Below are positions 7,625 through 15,438 of a stretch of DNA of 64,000 nt, piece by piece; position 1 is the stretch's first letter; each line of letters starts with the position of its first letter. Source of the DNA: Bacillota bacterium (lineage in GTDB: Bacteria > Bacillota > Clostridia > Christensenellales > Borkfalkiaceae); the NCBI GenBank assembly GCA_019423125.1, contig JAHZBZ010000008.1:1-64000 (forward strand), given 5' to 3'. The position numbers and the translations under genes were made by a program. The notes beneath the pieces were generated by a model. That model was not told the DNA's origin, ran no database searches, and saw only the letters and a list, made by a program, of their open reading frames with translations.

Positions 7625-8458
7625 TTGAAGACGCTGTTTATATCCGATCTGGACGGAACGCTTCTGACCTCAAAGGAGACGATCTCCGCTTTCAGTCTGG
7701 AAAACCTTAATAAATTGATCGACGAAGAGGGGATGTTGTTCACCTATGCGACCGCGCGCTCGCTCAACTCGGCGGCAAAGGCGTGCTGGGGGCTTCGGCA
7801 GAACCTTCCCGTCATCCTGTACAACGGCGCGGTCGTGATGGAGCCGTGGAGCCGCAGGATGCTCTACAACAACCATTTCAACCATGAACAGCGCGCCTTT
7901 TTGCGCGGGCTGATCGACGGCGCGGGGTTGTTCCCGCTCGTCTATTCGTTCAGCAAGGAGGGCAAAGAGCGCGTTTCCTGGATCCGCGGGAAGGAGACGG
8001 AGGGTATCCGCCGCTATCTTTCGCGCAGGACGGGGGACTCCCGCCTCAATCCCATTGAATCTCCCGACGAGCTTTGCGAGGATGAGATCTTCTATTACAC
8101 CTGCATCGCGGAGAAATCCGTCACCGATCCGCTCAACGCTGCGATCCTGCAGCGGGAAGATCTCAAGACCATCTACGAGCAGGAGACCTATCACACCGAC
8201 TATTGGTGCGAGATCATGCCGCGCGGCACCTCGAAGGGGGCGGCGGCGGAGCGGCTCGCGCGCGAGTTGGGCGCGGATAAGATGGTCGTGTTCGGGGATG
8301 CTCCCAACGATGCGGAGATGTTTTGCGCGGCTTCGGAGAGTTATGCGGTGCGCAACGCGGACGAGCGTCTCAAACAGATCGCGACGGGCGAGATCGGCTA
8401 TTCGGAGGAGGATTCCGTCGCCAAATTCCTGATGGAAAATCTTGCGCGTTACCGCTGA
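7625..8458 (+). CDS. Cof-type HAD-superfamily hydrolase
   Basis: Protein of 277 residues. Motif I FISDLDGTLL at residues 4-13 provides the two aspartates. A type IIB cap lies in the middle (about residues 85-190). The late motifs TSKGAAAERLARELGADKMVVFGDAPNDAEMF supply the Lys and the GDAPND metal-binding acidic pair. Such enzymes dephosphorylate sugar phosphates, nucleotides or flavin and pyridoxal phosphates; the substrate is not predictable. The start is TTG 7625 with GAGGAG about 8 bp upstream. It is a single-gene unit between a terminator and the purE leader. Confidence 0.85.
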   Translation: MKTLFISDLDGTLLTSKETISAFSLENLNKLIDEEGMLFTYATARSLNSAAKACWGLRQNLPVILYNGAVVMEPWSRRMLYNNHFNHEQRAFLRGLIDGAGLFPLVYSFSKEGKERVSWIRGKETEGIRRYLSRRTGDSRLNPIESPDELCEDEIFYYTCIAEKSVTDPLNAAILQREDLKTIYEQETYHTDYWCEIMPRGTSKGAAAERLARELGADKMVVFGDAPNDAEMFCAASESYAVRNADERLKQIATGEIGYSEEDSVAKFLMENLARYR

Positions 8459-8556
8459 GCGCATTTATAATAGGGAAAGAACGCCTGTCAAGCGTTTGGA
8501 CGGCGCCGCGGCAAAATTTTCGTCGCGAAAATTTTTGAAAAAGCGCGTGCAAACAG

Positions 8557-8585
8557 TTTTGAAAAACGTAAATTTATGATATACT
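8557..8585 (+). promoter_or_regulatory. Possible promoter of the purine operon
   Basis: TATACT (8580-8585) is preceded by TTTTGA at 17 bp or TTGAAA at 15 bp. It is a moderate match, but it is the only good -10 between the HAD gene and purE. It would give a leader of about 280 nt. Confidence 0.4.
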
Positions 8586-8665
8586 GAATGCGAAATCGGC
8601 AAAAGAGCCGTTTTTCGGCAAATTTTTCGGCGCCTGCGGGCGTCTGTCGAAAGAGGAAAAGGTCC

Positions 8666-8785
8666 ATGGTGGAAAAAATGCGGAAAACCTGGTTTTCGGA
8701 TCCCGCGGTGCGGGAAAAATTCCGCGGCGCAGTGCACCATTCGGACGGCAAGGGCTTTTTATACGCAGACCGCAGAGCGGGCTGA
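8666..8785 (+). CDS. Possible 39-residue leader peptide of the purine operon
   Basis: ATG at 8666 is preceded by AGAGGAAAAGG. The frame runs to a TGA at 8783-8785. The stop codon lies in the left arm of the terminator stem (8773-8788), so a ribosome finishing this ORF would block hairpin formation. The peptide has no known motif and no run of a single regulatory amino acid. The frame could equally be a by-product of a structured RNA; I favour neither. Confidence 0.3.
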   Translation: MVEKMRKTWFSDPAVREKFRGAVHHSDGKGFLYADRRAG

Positions 8786-8828
8786 CGGACGAAGGAGATT
8801 CGCCCGTCGCCTGCTCTGTTGTTTTTTT
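8773..8828 (+). terminator. Intrinsic terminator/attenuator before purE
   Basis: A 10-bp outer stem (8773-8782 with 8809-8818, one G-U pair) continues as GACGG/CCGTC and CGAA/TTCG and is followed by a T-rich run to 8828. It lies only 45 bp before the purE start, so it must be read through for the operon to be expressed from upstream. Confidence 0.8.
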
Positions 8829-8872
8829 GTGCAAAACGGTTAGATCGACTCAATCGGAGGTAAGACAGAAAA

Positions 8873-9370
8873 ATGGCAAAAGTCGCGATCTTAATGGGCA
8901 GTAAATCCGACCTGCCGGTCGTAAAGCCGGCGATCAAGGTCCTCAGGGAATTCGGCGTGGAGACGCACGTCCGCGTCCTTTCAGCACACCGCACGCCGGA
9001 GGCGGCGCACAAGTTTGCGTCCGACGCGGAAAAAGAAGGCTTCGAGACCATCATCTGCGCGGCGGGCAAGGCGGCGCACCTGGGCGGGGTCGTCGCGGCA
9101 TGCACCACACTTCCCGTAATCGGGCTTCCCGTCAAGACGGACATGATGGGCGGGCTGGACAGCCTTCTCTCCATCGTGCAGATGCCTTCGGGCATTCCCG
9201 TGGCGACGGTAGGGGTCAACGGCGGCGAAAACGCAGGGCTTCTCGCGCTGCAGATCCTCGCGATCCGCTATCCCGAGATCGGCGCAAAACTCAAGGAATT
9301 CAAACGCCATATGGCGGAGAAGATCGCGGCGGACGACGCCGCATTGCAGGGCGAGCTGGAGACTCTCTGA
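8873..9370 (+). CDS. purE: 5-(carboxyamino)imidazole ribonucleotide mutase PurE
   Basis: Protein of 165 residues, usual length. MGSKSDLPVV at the N-terminus, SAHRTPE near residue 40 with the catalytic His, and MPSGIPVATVGVNGGENAGLLALQIL in the C-terminal half are typical. The AAHLGGVVAA stretch fits class I PurE, which normally acts on N5-CAIR made by PurK. No purK is present in this operon. Many Clostridia also have purE without an adjacent purK. The product CAIR is the substrate of the next enzyme, PurC. ATG 8873 follows CGGAGG. It is the first gene of the purine operon. Confidence 0.93.
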   Translation: MAKVAILMGSKSDLPVVKPAIKVLREFGVETHVRVLSAHRTPEAAHKFASDAEKEGFETIICAAGKAAHLGGVVAACTTLPVIGLPVKTDMMGGLDSLLSIVQMPSGIPVATVGVNGGENAGLLALQILAIRYPEIGAKLKEFKRHMAEKIAADDAALQGELETL

Positions 9371-9415
9371 AGCGCGCACCGTTCATAAATCGAAAAATTT
9401 TGGAGGCATAGATAT

Positions 9416-10123
9416 ATGAAAAAACTCGGTCAGCTGTACGAAGGCAAGGCGAAAAAGGTTTTCGCAACGGAAGATCCCGACGTCGTCATCGTCGATTACA
9501 AGGACGATGCGACCGCGTTCAACGGTCTCAAAAAAGGCACCATTGCGGGCAAGGGCGTCATCAACAACAAGATGAGCAACATGATGTTCCGCATCATGGA
9601 ACAGCACGGCATTCCCACCCATCTCGTCGAGGAGCTCTCCGACCGCGAGACGGCAGTCAAAAAGGTGCAGATCGTCCCGCTCGAGGTCATCATCCGCAAC
9701 ACGGCGGCGGGCAGCTTCTCCAAGCGCTACGGCGTGCCCGAAGGCACCAAACTCCCCGTGACCGTCATCGAATTCAGCTACAAGAACGACGATCTGGGCG
9801 ATCCTCTGATCAACGATTATCATGCGCTCGCGATGCAGCTCGCGACGCCCGAAGAGATCGAGACCATCAAGAACATGGCGTTCAAGGTCAACGAGGTCAT
9901 GAAGGAGTTCTTCAAGTCCCTCAACATCGACCTGATCGACTTCAAACTCGAGTTCGGCCGCTATAAAGGGCAGATCCTTCTCGCGGACGAGATCTCTCCC
10001 GACACCTGCCGTTTCTGGGACATGACGACGGGCGAAAAGCTGGACAAAGACAGGTTCAGACGCGATCTGGGCGGCGTCGAAGACGCTTACAAAGAGGTCT
10101 TTGCGCGCCTGACCGGCAAATAA
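9416..10123 (+). CDS. purC: SAICAR synthetase PurC
   Basis: Protein of 235 residues, standard bacterial length. It joins CAIR with aspartate using ATP. Signatures are LYEGKAKKVF near the start (nucleotide site), PLEVIIRNTAAGSF at about residues 85-98, and LIDFKLEFG followed by LADEISPDTCRFWD. It lies 45 bp after purE with a TGGAGG site and 12 bp before purF. Confidence 0.95.
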   Translation: MKKLGQLYEGKAKKVFATEDPDVVIVDYKDDATAFNGLKKGTIAGKGVINNKMSNMMFRIMEQHGIPTHLVEELSDRETAVKKVQIVPLEVIIRNTAAGSFSKRYGVPEGTKLPVTVIEFSYKNDDLGDPLINDYHALAMQLATPEEIETIKNMAFKVNEVMKEFFKSLNIDLIDFKLEFGRYKGQILLADEISPDTCRFWDMTTGEKLDKDRFRRDLGGVEDAYKEVFARLTGK

Positions 10124-10135
10124 TCGGAGGCGCCC

Positions 10136-11560
10136 ATGTACCGCAGAGACGGAAAATTGCCCTTTGACGGGATGCACGAAGAGTGCGGCGTCTTCGGCGT
10201 GTACAGCACCGAGACTCGCGACGTCGCGCACACCGCATACTACGGGCTTTACGCTTTGCAACACAGGGGGCAGGAAAGCAGCGGCATCGCCGTTGCCTAC
10301 GCCAACAAGATACAGTACTTCAAGGGCATGGGGCTTGTCCCCGAAGTGTTTGCCAACGGCAATCTGGACATGCTTCCCGAGGGTGACATCGCGATCGGTC
10401 ATGTTCGTTATTCCACGACGGGCGCCAGCCTTCTTGTAAACGCACAGCCTATCGTCTTTACGGGCAAGTGCGGAAAGATGGCGCTCGCGCATAACGGGAA
10501 TCTAACCAACACGCGGCAGCTCCGCGAGGAACTCATCCGCGACAACGCGGTGTTCCAGACGAGCATCGATTCCGAAGTGATGGCGCTGCTCATCAACAAA
10601 TACAGCGACGGCGACATCGTCAAAGGCGTCCTGCGCGCGTGTGCCCGCTTTGAAGGCTCGTTTGCGCTCGTCGTCATGACGACTGACAAGCTGATCGCGG
10701 TGCGCGACCCGTACGGCATCCGTCCGCTCGTGCTCGGAAAGAGCATCGACGACATCCTCGTCGCGAGCGAGACGTGCGCGATCGACGCAGTCGGCGGAAA
10801 CGTCCTGCGCGACGTGCGCACGGGCGAAGTCGTCGTGATAAGCGCGGACGGCATCACTTCGCATTTCCTCGAAAAGAAAGCGAAGACGGCTTCATGTATC
10901 TTTGAATATGTTTACTTTGCCCGTCCCGACAGCGTCATCGACGGCTGCAGCGTCTATGAGGCGCGCAAAGAGGCGGGAAAGATCCTCGCGCGCACCCATC
11001 CGATCGACGCGGACATCGTCAGCGGCGTGCCCGATTCCGCAGTCGTCGCGGCGAGGGGCTATTCCGAGGTGTCGGGCATTCCGTACGTCGAGGCGCTCGC
11101 GAAGAACCGCTACGTCGGCAGGACCTTCATCCAGCCCGACCAGAGCATGCGCGAAAATTCGGTCAGCGTCAAGATGAACGCGCTTCGTTCCAACATCTGC
11201 GGCAAGCGGCTGATCATCATCGACGATTCCATCGTGCGCGGCACGACAAGCCGCAAGATCGTGCGGATGCTCCGCGACGCGGGCGCGAAGGAAGTGCACA
11301 TGATGATCTGTTCGCCCGTCGTCCTGCATCCGTGCCCGCTGGGCATCGACATGCAGACCAGCTCGCAGCTGATCGGCGCGAACCGTTCCGTCGAAGAGAT
11401 CTGCGCGTACATCGGCGCCGACTCGCTGGCCTATCTGACTGTCGACCAGCTCAAAGAGACCTGCCGCGGCGCGAAGCTCGGCTTCTGCACGGGCTGTTTC
11501 GACGCGCAGTATCCCTATCCCATGGACGATTACCGTGCGGACAAACATAAATTTGAATGA
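10136..11560 (+). CDS. purF: Amidophosphoribosyltransferase PurF
   Basis: Protein of 474 residues. A short propeptide ends before Cys17 in HEECGVFG, the nucleophile of the glutaminase domain. The PRPP loop IIIDDSIVRGTT appears near residue 360. Cysteines in CIFEYVYFARPDS, near CSPVVLHPC and in FCTGCFD suggest the [4Fe-4S] type of PurF as in Bacillus subtilis. It catalyses the committed step of purine synthesis and is usually feedback-inhibited by AMP and GMP. ATG 10136 follows TCGGAGG. Confidence 0.95.
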   Translation: MYRRDGKLPFDGMHEECGVFGVYSTETRDVAHTAYYGLYALQHRGQESSGIAVAYANKIQYFKGMGLVPEVFANGNLDMLPEGDIAIGHVRYSTTGASLLVNAQPIVFTGKCGKMALAHNGNLTNTRQLREELIRDNAVFQTSIDSEVMALLINKYSDGDIVKGVLRACARFEGSFALVVMTTDKLIAVRDPYGIRPLVLGKSIDDILVASETCAIDAVGGNVLRDVRTGEVVVISADGITSHFLEKKAKTASCIFEYVYFARPDSVIDGCSVYEARKEAGKILARTHPIDADIVSGVPDSAVVAARGYSEVSGIPYVEALAKNRYVGRTFIQPDQSMRENSVSVKMNALRSNICGKRLIIIDDSIVRGTTSRKIVRMLRDAGAKEVHMMICSPVVLHPCPLGIDMQTSSQLIGANRSVEEICAYIGADSLAYLTVDQLKETCRGAKLGFCTGCFDAQYPYPMDDYRADKHKFE

Positions 11561-11581
11561 CGATTTTAAGGAGAAATAGAA

Positions 11582-12610
11582 ATGGCGATTTCCTACAAGG
11601 ACAGCGGCGTTGACGTCGAGAGGGGCTACAAAGCGGTAGAACTGATGAAAAAGCACGTCAAGACCACCTTCAACGAGAACGTGCTGGGCGATATCGGCTC
11701 TTTCGGCGGGTTTTATTCCATTGCGGGAGAGAAGATGGAGGAGCCCGTCCTCGTCGCGGGCACGGACGGCGTCGGCACCAAGCTCAAATATGCGTTCCTC
11801 GCGAACAAGCACGACACGATCGGCATCGACGCGGTCGCGATGTGCGTCAACGACATCGTCTGCCAGGGTGCGAAGCCGCTGTTTTTCCTCGATTATTTTG
11901 CGACGGGCAAGCTCTCTCCCGAAGTGGTCGCGACCGTCGTCTCGGGCGTTGCGGAGGGCTGCCGTCAGGCAGGCTGTGCGCTCATCGGCGGCGAGACCGC
12001 GGAGATGCCCGGCTTCTATGCGGACGGAGAATACGACATCGCGGGCTTTGCGGTCGGCATCGTGGACCGCAAGAACGTGATCAACGGCAAGCAGATCAAG
12101 GCGGGGGACGTGCTCATCGGCCTCGCATCGAGCGGCATCCATTCCAACGGTTATTCGCTCGTGCGCAGGCTGTTCGGCGACAACCTGCATTCGCACGATC
12201 TCGACCGCTATGACGACAGGCTGAAGGACAAAGTCCTCAACGTCCTGCTCACGCCGACGAAGATCTACGTCCGCAGCATCCTCGACCTCATCGCAAAGGT
12301 GAAGGTCAAGGGCATTGCGCACATCACGGGCGGCGGCTTCATCGAGAACATTCCCCGCATCTTCCCCGAGGGCATCGGCTGTGAGATCGTCAAGGATTCC
12401 TATCCGCTCCCCGAGATCTTCTCCATCATGCGCGAAAAATCCGAGACGAGCGACGCGCAGATCTACAACACCTTCAACATGGGGATCGGCATGGTCGTCT
12501 GCGTGGACGAGAAAGACGTCGACTTGGCGCTCGCTTCGCTCACCGCATCGGGCGAAAAAGCGTATGTGATCGGCAAGACGGTCAAGGGCAAAGGGGTCGA
12601 ACTCAAGTGA
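11582..12610 (+). CDS. purM: AIR synthetase PurM
   Basis: Protein of 342 residues, usual length. It closes the imidazole ring using ATP. Hallmarks: SYKDSGVDVERGYKAVE start, GTDGVGTKLKYA, GETAEMPGFY and ASSGIHSNGYSLVR. It is preceded by AAGGAG. Its stop overlaps the purN start as GTGA, so the two genes are coupled. Confidence 0.95.
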   Translation: MAISYKDSGVDVERGYKAVELMKKHVKTTFNENVLGDIGSFGGFYSIAGEKMEEPVLVAGTDGVGTKLKYAFLANKHDTIGIDAVAMCVNDIVCQGAKPLFFLDYFATGKLSPEVVATVVSGVAEGCRQAGCALIGGETAEMPGFYADGEYDIAGFAVGIVDRKNVINGKQIKAGDVLIGLASSGIHSNGYSLVRRLFGDNLHSHDLDRYDDRLKDKVLNVLLTPTKIYVRSILDLIAKVKVKGIAHITGGGFIENIPRIFPEGIGCEIVKDSYPLPEIFSIMREKSETSDAQIYNTFNMGIGMVVCVDEKDVDLALASLTASGEKAYVIGKTVKGKGVELK

Positions 12611-13224
12611 AAAAGATAGCGGTTTTCGCGAGCGGGTCGGGCAGCGATTTTCAGTCCGTCATCGATGCGAACGAGCGCGAGCCGTTCTGCGAGATCGCCC
12701 TTCTGGTCGCGTCCAGAGAGGGGATCGGCGCGATCGACCGCGCGAAGAGACACGGCATCGATTTCATCGTCCGCTCCAAAAAGGATTATCCGGGCGTCGA
12801 AGAGATGTACGAGGACATCATCGGCGAGCTGCGCGCGCGCGGCGTCGACTACGTCGTGCTCGCGGGGTATCTGTCCATGATCTCCGAGAACTTCGTCCGC
12901 GCGTTTCCCGACAGGATCATCAACATCCATCCCTCTCTCATCCCGAGTTTTTGCGGCAAGGGCTTTTACGGCCTGAACGTGCACCGCGCGGCGATCGAAT
13001 ACGGCGTCCGCATTTCGGGGCTGACCGTTCACTTTGTGGACGAGCACTACGACAGCGGCGCGATCATCCTGCAGCGCGCGGTCGCGGTGGAGGAGGGCGA
13101 CACGCCCGAGACATTGCAGGCGCGCATCCTCGAAGAGGAGCATAAAGCTCTTCCCGAAGCGGTGCGCCTTCTCACGACGGGCAAGATCAGAAAAGAGGGC
13201 AGAAAGGTCATCATTCTGCGCTGA
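12607..13224 (+). CDS. purN: GAR formyltransferase PurN
   Basis: Protein of 205 residues, starting with GTG that overlaps the purM stop. Typical features are FASGSGSDFQSV at the N-terminus, then HPSLIPSFCGKGFYGLNVH with the catalytic Asn/His region, and VHFVDEHYDSGAIILQ with the catalytic Asp. It uses 10-formyltetrahydrofolate. The motif IHPSLIPSF is usually LLPAF in E. coli; the variant is common in Clostridia. Confidence 0.94.
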   Translation: MKKIAVFASGSGSDFQSVIDANEREPFCEIALLVASREGIGAIDRAKRHGIDFIVRSKKDYPGVEEMYEDIIGELRARGVDYVVLAGYLSMISENFVRAFPDRIINIHPSLIPSFCGKGFYGLNVHRAAIEYGVRISGLTVHFVDEHYDSGAIILQRAVAVEEGDTPETLQARILEEEHKALPEAVRLLTTGKIRKEGRKVIILR

Positions 13225-13252
13225 AATTTATCATCGGTGGGGGTATTTACCT

Positions 13253-13972
13253 ATGAACATCTATTCCGTTCCCGCGATCGGCGAGCGCATCGAGGGCAAC
13301 AGTTACGTCGGCAGAGGCATCGTCATCGGCAAGAGCGCCGACGGCAAAAAGGCGGTTTTCGCCTATTTCATCATGGGCCGCAGCGAGAACAGCCGCAACC
13401 GCGTCTTCCGCGAGGAAGGGGACGAGATCACCATCTATCCCTTTGACGCGAGCAAGGTCAAAGATCCTTCGCTCATCATCTATTCGCCCGTGCGCGTCGT
13501 CGGAAACAGCGTCGTTGTCACCAACGGCGACCAGACGGACACCGTGCGCGACTATCTCCTCGCGGGCAAGAGCTTCGAGGCGGCGCTGGAAACGCGCTGT
13601 TTTGAACCCGACGCGCCCAACTTCACGCCGCGCATCAGCGGCATCCTCAACTTTGCGGACGGGGATTTCGATTATAAGCTGAGCATCCTCAAGAGCGCGG
13701 ACGCCGCGGGTACCGCGTGCAACCGCTACACCTTCTCCTATGCCGCGCTTGCGGGGCTGGGGCACTTCATCCACACCTACAACTGCGACGGCGATCCCAT
13801 TCCGACGTTCACGGGCGAGCCCGAGCGCGTCGCGATCCCCGACGACATAGAAGCCTTTGCAAAGCAGATCTGGGAGGGGCTGGACGAGAACAACAAGATC
13901 TCGCTTTACGTTCGTTACATAGATCTTTCGACGGGCAAATACGAGAAAGTGCTCATCAACAAGAACAAGTGA
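13253..13972 (+). CDS. purO: IMP cyclohydrolase, PurO (archaeal-type) family
   Basis: Protein of 239 residues resembling the PurO / IMP cyclohydrolase-like family first known from archaea (GRSENSRNRVF, NGDQTDT, FTPRISGIL). It should close FAICAR to IMP, the last step of the pathway. It takes the place of the N-terminal cyclohydrolase half of bacterial PurH. It sits directly before the stand-alone formyltransferase, which supports the pairing. ATG 13253 is chosen because GGTGGGGG lies just upstream and the domain starts here; the frame is open much further upstream into purN. Confidence 0.85.
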   Translation: MNIYSVPAIGERIEGNSYVGRGIVIGKSADGKKAVFAYFIMGRSENSRNRVFREEGDEITIYPFDASKVKDPSLIIYSPVRVVGNSVVVTNGDQTDTVRDYLLAGKSFEAALETRCFEPDAPNFTPRISGILNFADGDFDYKLSILKSADAAGTACNRYTFSYAALAGLGHFIHTYNCDGDPIPTFTGEPERVAIPDDIEAFAKQIWEGLDENNKISLYVRYIDLSTGKYEKVLINKNK

Positions 13973-13988
13973 GAAAAGGAGAGACACG

Positions 13989-15173
13989 ATGAAAGAATTT
14001 CAGTTGAAATACGGATGCAACCCCAACCAGAAGCCTTCGCGCATCTTCATGTCGGACGGCTCTGACCTTCCCATCGAGATCCTCAACGGCAAGCCCGGCT
14101 ACATCAATTTTTTGGACGCTTTCAACAGCTGGCAGCTCGTCCGCGAGATCAAAGCGAACACGGGCGAGGTCGCGGCGACCTCCTTCAAGCACGTCAGCCC
14201 GACCAGCGCGGCGATCGGCAAAAAGCTGTCTGAACGCCTCAAAAAGTCCTGCTTTGTCGACGACATCGAGGGGCTGGACGATTCTCCGCTCGCCTGTGCC
14301 TATGCGCGTGCGCGCGGCACCGATCGCATGTCCTCTTTCGGCGACTGGATCGCGCTCTCCGACGAGTGCGACGAAGTGACGGCAAAGATCATTTCCCGCG
14401 AGGTCTCCGACGGCATCATCGCGCCTGGTTATTCGCCCAAGGCGCTCGAGATCCTCAAGGGCAAACGCAAGGGCGGCTATAATATCGTGAAGATCGACAA
14501 GGACTATGTTCCCGATCCGATCGAGCGCAAGCAGGTGTTCGGCGTGACCTTCGAGCAGGGCAGAAACGAGTTCCGCATCGACGCGGACCTGCTCAAAAAC
14601 GTCGTCACGAAGAACAAGGAGCTCCCTGCTTCCGCGATCACCGATCTCATCATCTCGCTGATCACCCTCAAATACACGCAGTCCAACTCCGTCTGTTTTG
14701 CGGCGGACGGGCAGGCGATCGGCGTGGGCGCGGGCCAGCAGTCGCGCATCCATTGCACCCGCCTCGCGGGCACGAAGGCAGACCTGTGGCATCTGCGCCA
14801 GCACGACAAGGTGCTCGGCCTCCGCTTTGCGGAGGGCGTGGGCAGGCCCGATAAAAACAACATCATCGACATATATCTCTCGGACGAGTGCGAAGACGTG
14901 CTCGGCGACGATGTCTGGAAAAAATACTTCGCAGAGCGCCCCGCTCCGTTCACGAAAGAGGAGCAGAAGGAGTACCTCTCCACGATCACGGGCGTCTCTC
15001 TGGGCAGCGACGCGTTCTTCCCGTTCTCGGACAACATCGAGCGCGCGAAGAAGAGCGGCGTGTCCTATGTCGCGCAGCCGGGCGGCTCCGTCCGCGACGA
15101 CCTCGTCATCGAGGCGTGCGACAAATACGGCATGGTGATGGCGTTCACGGGCATGCGCCTGTTCCACCACTGA
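13989..15173 (+). CDS. Stand-alone AICAR formyltransferase (PurH C-terminal type)
   Basis: Protein of 394 residues equivalent to the transformylase domain of PurH only: LKYGCNPNQKP at the start, FKHVSPTSAA near residue 64 with the active-site Lys-His pair, GVGAGQQSRIHCT and AQPGGSVRDD in the C-terminal half, ending MRLFHH. It converts AICAR to FAICAR with 10-formyltetrahydrofolate. The cyclohydrolase domain of bifunctional PurH is absent and is supplied by the preceding PurO-like gene 16 bp upstream. RBS AAAAGGAG. Confidence 0.93.
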   Translation: MKEFQLKYGCNPNQKPSRIFMSDGSDLPIEILNGKPGYINFLDAFNSWQLVREIKANTGEVAATSFKHVSPTSAAIGKKLSERLKKSCFVDDIEGLDDSPLACAYARARGTDRMSSFGDWIALSDECDEVTAKIISREVSDGIIAPGYSPKALEILKGKRKGGYNIVKIDKDYVPDPIERKQVFGVTFEQGRNEFRIDADLLKNVVTKNKELPASAITDLIISLITLKYTQSNSVCFAADGQAIGVGAGQQSRIHCTRLAGTKADLWHLRQHDKVLGLRFAEGVGRPDKNNIIDIYLSDECEDVLGDDVWKKYFAERPAPFTKEEQKEYLSTITGVSLGSDAFFPFSDNIERAKKSGVSYVAQPGGSVRDDLVIEACDKYGMVMAFTGMRLFHH

Positions 15174-15438
15174 GGAGTTCTCGAAATTTGTTTTGAGCTG
15201 ACAAAACAAATTTCCGAGATTGGAGGGGAAACCCGAGCGGTTTTCCCCTCAACGCCGCGCTTTTTAAGAGCACGCCATTTATATGCGCGGCGTTTTCACC
15301 CCTTCTGTGAGCCTTGCGGCAAATCGAGTGAAAAAGGCAAAAGCGTGGTTTTGCCTTTTTCGAGTGCATTATTTAAGAATATAGTTTTGCTTGAGAGAGA
15401 TTCAGTTCACAAAATTTGTACACGAAAAGGAAAATCGA
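15174..15438 (+). repeat. Four consecutive inverted repeats between the formyltransferase gene and purD
   Basis: The first is TCTCGAAATTTGTTTT with AAAACAAATTTCCGAGA (about 15179-15219, one bulge). Then come GAGGGGAAA / TTTCCCCTC (15223-15231 with 15242-15250), AACGCCGCGC / GCGCGGCGTT (15251-15260 with 15285-15294), and AAAAAGGCAAAA / TTTTGCCTTTTT (15331-15342 with 15349-15360). The last is a strong terminator candidate. No gene fits the stretch. Confidence 0.7.
15331..15360. terminator. Intrinsic terminator inside the purine cluster
   Basis: A 12-bp perfect stem flanked by A-run and T-run, loop GCGTGG. It could act in both directions. It would separate purD-purL from the upstream purine genes unless read through. 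Confidence 0.7.

Larger units (their letters stand above)
8592..8828 (+). promoter_or_regulatory. purE leader RNA with attenuator terminator
   Basis: The leader holds several pairings. GTCC+ATGGTG (about 8663-8671) pairs with CACCAT...GGAC (about 8734-8749). GCGGAA pairs with TTCCGC inside it, and CCCGC/GCGGG form a small inner hairpin. It ends in a long terminator hairpin (8773-8818) with TTGTTTTTTT. The layout is that of a transcription attenuator or riboswitch. The sequence does not match the guanine, PRPP (ykkC 2b) or ZTP consensus as I know them. Confidence 0.45.

Noticed and set aside
8592..8772. Known purine-related riboswitch (guanine, PRPP or ZTP class) before purE
   Set aside because: I compared the conserved cores from memory and found no convincing match. 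A covariance search could overturn this.
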